A stretch of 32,640 nt of DNA from Candidatus Pacearchaeota archaeon (GTDB lineage: Archaea; Nanobdellota; Nanobdellia; Pacearchaeales; GW2011-AR1). The translations under genes were made by a program, and so were the position numbers. Positions 29,767 through 32,640 of this stretch are shown here, piece by piece; positions within the stretch are counted from its first letter, which is position 1; every line of letters starts with the position of its first letter. Under the pieces are notes generated by a model that was given only the letters and a program-made list of their open reading frames with translations, did not search any database and was not told where the DNA came from. The stretch lies in NCBI GenBank assembly GCA_016866975.1, contig VGKP01000009.1, positions 1-32,640 of the forward strand, given 5' to 3'.

Positions 29767-32277
29767 ATGATCAAAAAAAATTCTAAAAAAAATATGAAAA
29801 ATTCTGAAAAATCAAAGACTGAGATAGATTTCTCTGCTATGGAGCAGAAATGGCAGAAGAGATGGGAGAGGGATAAAGTATTTGAGGCGGAAGAAGACAA
29901 AGGTAAAAAGTTTTATGTCTTGGAAATGTATCCTTATCCTTCTGGAAGCGGTCTTCACATAGGACATGCATTCAATTATGTGATTGGCGATATTCTAGCT
30001 AGATTCAAGAGAATGAAAGGATTCAATGTACTTCATCCCATGGGGTATGATTCATTTGGATTGCCTGCAGAAAACGCTGCGATAAAAAGCAAGTCTCATC
30101 CTAGGATATTCACCGATGAAGCCATATCAAATTTCATCAGACAACAGATATCTCTTGGGCTGACATATGATTGGAGAAGAAAATTGCAGAGCCATGACCC
30201 TGAGTATTATAGGTGGAACCAATTCTTTTTCTTAGAGTTTCTAAAAAAAGGGCTTGTGTATCGCAAAAAATCCTCTGTAAACTGGTGCAAGGATTGCAGT
30301 ACTGTCCTGGCCAATGAACAAGTGCATCAAGGATTTTGCTGGAGACATAATTCAACTCCTGTCGAGGTCAAGCAACTTGAACAATGGTTCTTGAAAACGA
30401 CTGCTTATGCAGATGAACTACTAAAGTGCGTAGATGGATTGAACTGGCCTGAAAGGATAAAAGCTATGCAAAGAAATTGGATAGGGAAAAGTGAAGGCTC
30501 TGAAGTCATCTTTGAAGTCAACGGGCAAAATTGGGAAGTATTCACAACCCGCGCAGACACGCTGATGGGAGTCACTTTTCTGGTAGTTTCTGCACAGCAT
30601 CCAAAGTTAGACCAGTTAGTCACTAAAGATAAAAGGAAAGAAGTAGACGACTTTCTTAAGAAGCTAAGATCTACAAAACAGGAAGATATAGACCAGATGG
30701 AGAAAGAAGGAGTGTTTACAGGAAGTTATGCAAAACATCCTTTGATAGGAGAAAAAATCCCGATATGGGTAGGAAATTTCGTAGTTGCCGATTATGGGAG
30801 TGGGATGGTAATGGCAGTGCCGGCACATGACCAAAGGGATTTTGAATTTGCTAAGAAGTATGGTTTGCCCATTAAAGAGGTAGTGATGCCTGTTGAGGGA
30901 AGAAAAATTGAAAATCGATTAATAAAAGCATTTACTGAATATGGAAAATTGATTAATTCCAGTAAATTTGATGGATTAGATAGTTTAGGAGCAAGGAAGA
31001 AAATAACTGATGAACTGGCTAGAGTAAAAAAGGGAAGGTCTTCCATACAGTATAAGTTAAGAGACTGGCTTGTCTCCCGACAACGATATTGGGGAACTCC
31101 AATACCTATCGTATATTGTGATGATTGCGGAGCGGTTTCTGTGCCTGAGAAAGATCTTCCTGTGCTATTGCCAGAAAAAGTCAAGTTTGGAGAGGGGAAT
31201 CCACTTGCCACGAGCAAAGAGTTTTTAGAAACGAAGTGTCCAAAATGTGGAAATAAAGCTAGGAGAGAGACAGACACAATGGACACTTTTTTCGACTCAA
31301 GCTGGTATTATCTGAGATTTACTGACAATATGAACAAAAAAGAGCCCTTCTCAAAGAAAAAGGCGGCCTATTGGATGCCTGTAGATTTCTATGTAGGGGG
31401 TGCTGAGCATGCATGTATGCACTTGATTTATGCAAGGTTTTTCACAAAAGCGCTGAGGGATTTTGGGTACTTGAATTTTGATGAGCCATTTCCAAGATTA
31501 TACAATCAAGGGATGATCCATGGAGAAGATTGGCATGTCATGTCAAAATCAATTGGAAATGTAGTCGATCCTCTTGATGCTTCCTCTAAGTATGGAGTGG
31601 ATGCGCTCAGAATGTTTCTTGTATCAATGGCTAGCCCGGACAAGGATACAAACTGGAACCAGAATGGATTAGAAAGTGTATCAAAACTTATCAAGAGCAT
31701 GGTGCACTATGCACATACTGTCAAATTTGGGAATTCCAGCAAAAGAATAGAGAGCAAGATACATTCTACTCTCAAGTCAGTTAGTGAGCAGATAGAAGGG
31801 CTAAAGTATAATTCGGCAGTAATACAGATAAGAGCTTTATTCGAATCTTTTGAACCTGAGATAAGCAAGAAAGATTTCCAGATTTTCTTAAAGATGATAT
31901 CTCCATTCTGTCCTCATTTAGCAGAAGAACTGTGGGAAAAGATAGGAGGGAAAGGATTTATCTCTCTGGCAGAATGGCCAAAGGTTGATGAGGGCAAGAT
32001 TGACCTTAAACTTGAGGAAGCTGAAAAAGCAGTTGAAAAAACGGTTTCGGATATCATTAATGTGCTGAATCTCGTGAAAGAAAAACAGGGAAAGGAAGCT
32101 GAGAAAGTGTATCTGTATGTGATTCCAAATGAAATAGAAGGATATGATTCCACTATTCTAAGCCGTAGGGTAAACAAAGAAGTCGTTGTATATGCCGTAA
32201 ATGATAAACAGAAATATGATCCAAGTGGGAAGGCAGGAAAGTCAAAACCTGGGAAGCCAGGGATTTATGTTGAGTAA
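29767..32277 (+). CDS. leuS: Leucyl-tRNA synthetase, bacterial type
   Basis: 836 aa from the ATG at 29767, the leaderless distance from ACTTATAATC; an in-frame ATG at 29758 would add three residues. Class I signatures: HIGHAFNYVIGD near residue 60, NVLHPMGYDSFGLPAENAA, a zinc-like pair WCKDCSTVL, the editing domain with FTTRADTLMGVTF and VPAHDQRDFEFA, and RDWLVSRQRYWGTPIPIV. These are bacterial-type LeuRS features, implying old horizontal transfer as in many DPANN genomes. The KMSKS loop reads VMSKS (31537-31551), lacking the first lysine. The C-terminus ends SGKAGKSKPGKPGIYVE. Confidence 0.95.
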   Translation: MIKKNSKKNMKNSEKSKTEIDFSAMEQKWQKRWERDKVFEAEEDKGKKFYVLEMYPYPSGSGLHIGHAFNYVIGDILARFKRMKGFNVLHPMGYDSFGLPAENAAIKSKSHPRIFTDEAISNFIRQQISLGLTYDWRRKLQSHDPEYYRWNQFFFLEFLKKGLVYRKKSSVNWCKDCSTVLANEQVHQGFCWRHNSTPVEVKQLEQWFLKTTAYADELLKCVDGLNWPERIKAMQRNWIGKSEGSEVIFEVNGQNWEVFTTRADTLMGVTFLVVSAQHPKLDQLVTKDKRKEVDDFLKKLRSTKQEDIDQMEKEGVFTGSYAKHPLIGEKIPIWVGNFVVADYGSGMVMAVPAHDQRDFEFAKKYGLPIKEVVMPVEGRKIENRLIKAFTEYGKLINSSKFDGLDSLGARKKITDELARVKKGRSSIQYKLRDWLVSRQRYWGTPIPIVYCDDCGAVSVPEKDLPVLLPEKVKFGEGNPLATSKEFLETKCPKCGNKARRETDTMDTFFDSSWYYLRFTDNMNKKEPFSKKKAAYWMPVDFYVGGAEHACMHLIYARFFTKALRDFGYLNFDEPFPRLYNQGMIHGEDWHVMSKSIGNVVDPLDASSKYGVDALRMFLVSMASPDKDTNWNQNGLESVSKLIKSMVHYAHTVKFGNSSKRIESKIHSTLKSVSEQIEGLKYNSAVIQIRALFESFEPEISKKDFQIFLKMISPFCPHLAEELWEKIGGKGFISLAEWPKVDEGKIDLKLEEAEKAVEKTVSDIINVLNLVKEKQGKEAEKVYLYVIPNEIEGYDSTILSRRVNKEVVVYAVNDKQKYDPSGKAGKSKPGKPGIYVE

Positions 32278-32278
32278 A

Positions 32279-32395
32279 TGTAGGTTAAAACGATATATCT
32301 TCAAGTTTTATATTTTGCCCTAAGATTTCAGTCTCAGTAATCATTATAAAGGTCTTTTTACTCTAGTTTTAAGGTTATTTAGCCTTTAACCTACA
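32279..32395. other. Intergenic region bounded by an 11-bp inverted repeat
   Basis: TGTAGGTTAAA (32279-32289), right after the leuS stop, pairs perfectly with TTTAACCTACA (32385-32395), just before the next ATG. Inside is a TATA-like CATTATAAAGG (32342-32352) and AAGGTTATTTAGCCTT. It may be a structured leader for the downstream gene or a terminator for leuS. Confidence 0.4.
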
Positions 32396-32400
32396 AAAAG

Positions 32401-32517
32401 ATGGTGTATAAGAAGTATATCAAAAAAGATGGAAAGAGATACGGGCCTTATTATTATGAAAGCGAGAGAATAGGAGATAAAGTGATGACTAAGTATTTGT
32501 CTAAACCTCCTTCTTTA
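32401..32517 (+). pseudogene. 5' part of a DPANN-type hypothetical gene, interrupted
   Basis: The frame starts MVYKKYIKKDGKRYGPYYYE and continues SERIGDKVMTKYL. This Lys/Tyr-rich beginning (KKYI...GK.YGPY.Y.S) is a start I associate with short DPANN proteins, and it is normally followed by more coding sequence. Here the frame degrades after about residue 39, where a strong hairpin CCCCGTGG-tctt-CCACGGGG (32531-32550) begins, and it stops at 32581. The likely cause is insertion of an element whose other end is beyond the window. Confidence 0.5.
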
Positions 32518-32522
32518 TTTTT

Positions 32523-32640
32523 GGTTAATACCCCGTGGTCTTGCCACGGGGATAAAGCGTCCAGCAAAAATATAAACGCTTAGAACTTCGCTGATGCATG
32601 GAAGAAAACGAGTTAAATAAGTCTGCCCACAAGGTGTTCA
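32523..32640. repeat. Left part of a further palindromic element (truncated by window end)
   Basis: CCCCGTGG-tcttg-CCACGGGG is followed by AAGCGT...ACGCTT (about 32556-32582). The order of one strong hairpin then a second, weaker pair resembles the ends of IS200/IS605-group elements and the smaller elements in this window, though the sequences differ. The window ends inside it, so neither size nor cargo is known. Confidence 0.45.

Noticed and set aside
30137..30355. Minus-strand frames inside leuS
   Set aside because: Antisense shadows of a clear synthetase gene.

Overview
The window reads as DPANN-type archaeal DNA, probably from the Pacearchaeota/Woesearchaeota side. Support: archaeal information-processing genes (TFB, eS8, eS17, Sm-like protein, aIF1A, tRNA-splicing endonuclease, archaeal-type GlyRS), a split transketolase, AT-rich and AGA/ATA-rich codon use, TATA boxes 20-30 nt before leaderless starts, and tRNA genes with introns after position 37. 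LeuRS is of bacterial type, as is common in these lineages. The lineage call is inference from gene content; no search was run.

Layout: 1-1819 is the 3' part of a large, apparently surface-exposed protein whose two halves use different codons. 2127-2209 is tRNA-Leu. 2381-4525 holds a bacterial sigma-70-like gene convergent with TFB, then eS8. 4947-7010 holds an Sm-like protein and an overlapping operon of RNase Z plus two small nucleotidyltransferases. 7084-9263 has two membrane-protein genes around an intron-bearing tRNA-Arg whose 3' end is followed by a perfect 86-bp tandem repeat, and tRNA-Cys. 9264-11285 is an AT-rich stretch with a RibD-like reductase and small ORFans. 11286-16016 is a four-gene carbon operon (transketolase N and C subunits, FAD-linked oxidase, glycerate 2-kinase). 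16320-20536 holds an unassigned gene, a 49-aa zinc ribbon, GlyRS and two membrane proteins. 20533-22503 has a nikR-like regulator and a second small gene, each split by a 120-bp palindromic element, around a ZIP metal transporter and tRNA-Ala. 22554-29567 contains a MinD/ParA ATPase, HIT protein, intron-bearing tRNA-Met/Ile2, eS17, a winged-helix protein, a glycosyltransferase, an epimerase, EndA, a membrane protein and aIF1A. 29680-32277 holds leuS preceded by a very leucine-rich 16-codon ORF. The window ends in a gene that seems to be interrupted by another palindromic element.

The main signals for a second look are: (1) a family of short, doubly stem-looped elements of about 120 bp. Two copies split genes at points where exact removal restores the reading frame, leaving no target duplication beyond the right-end motif TTGAT, which resembles non-autonomous IS200/IS605-type DNA. 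(2) A bacterial-type sigma factor beside TFB in an archaeal genome. (3) A leucine-rich leader ORF with its own TATA box plus a hairpin just upstream of leucyl-tRNA synthetase, the layout expected of an amino-acid-sensing leader. (4) A tRNA-Arg 3' end repeated as a tandem array. (5) An RNase Z-nucleotidyltransferase operon.
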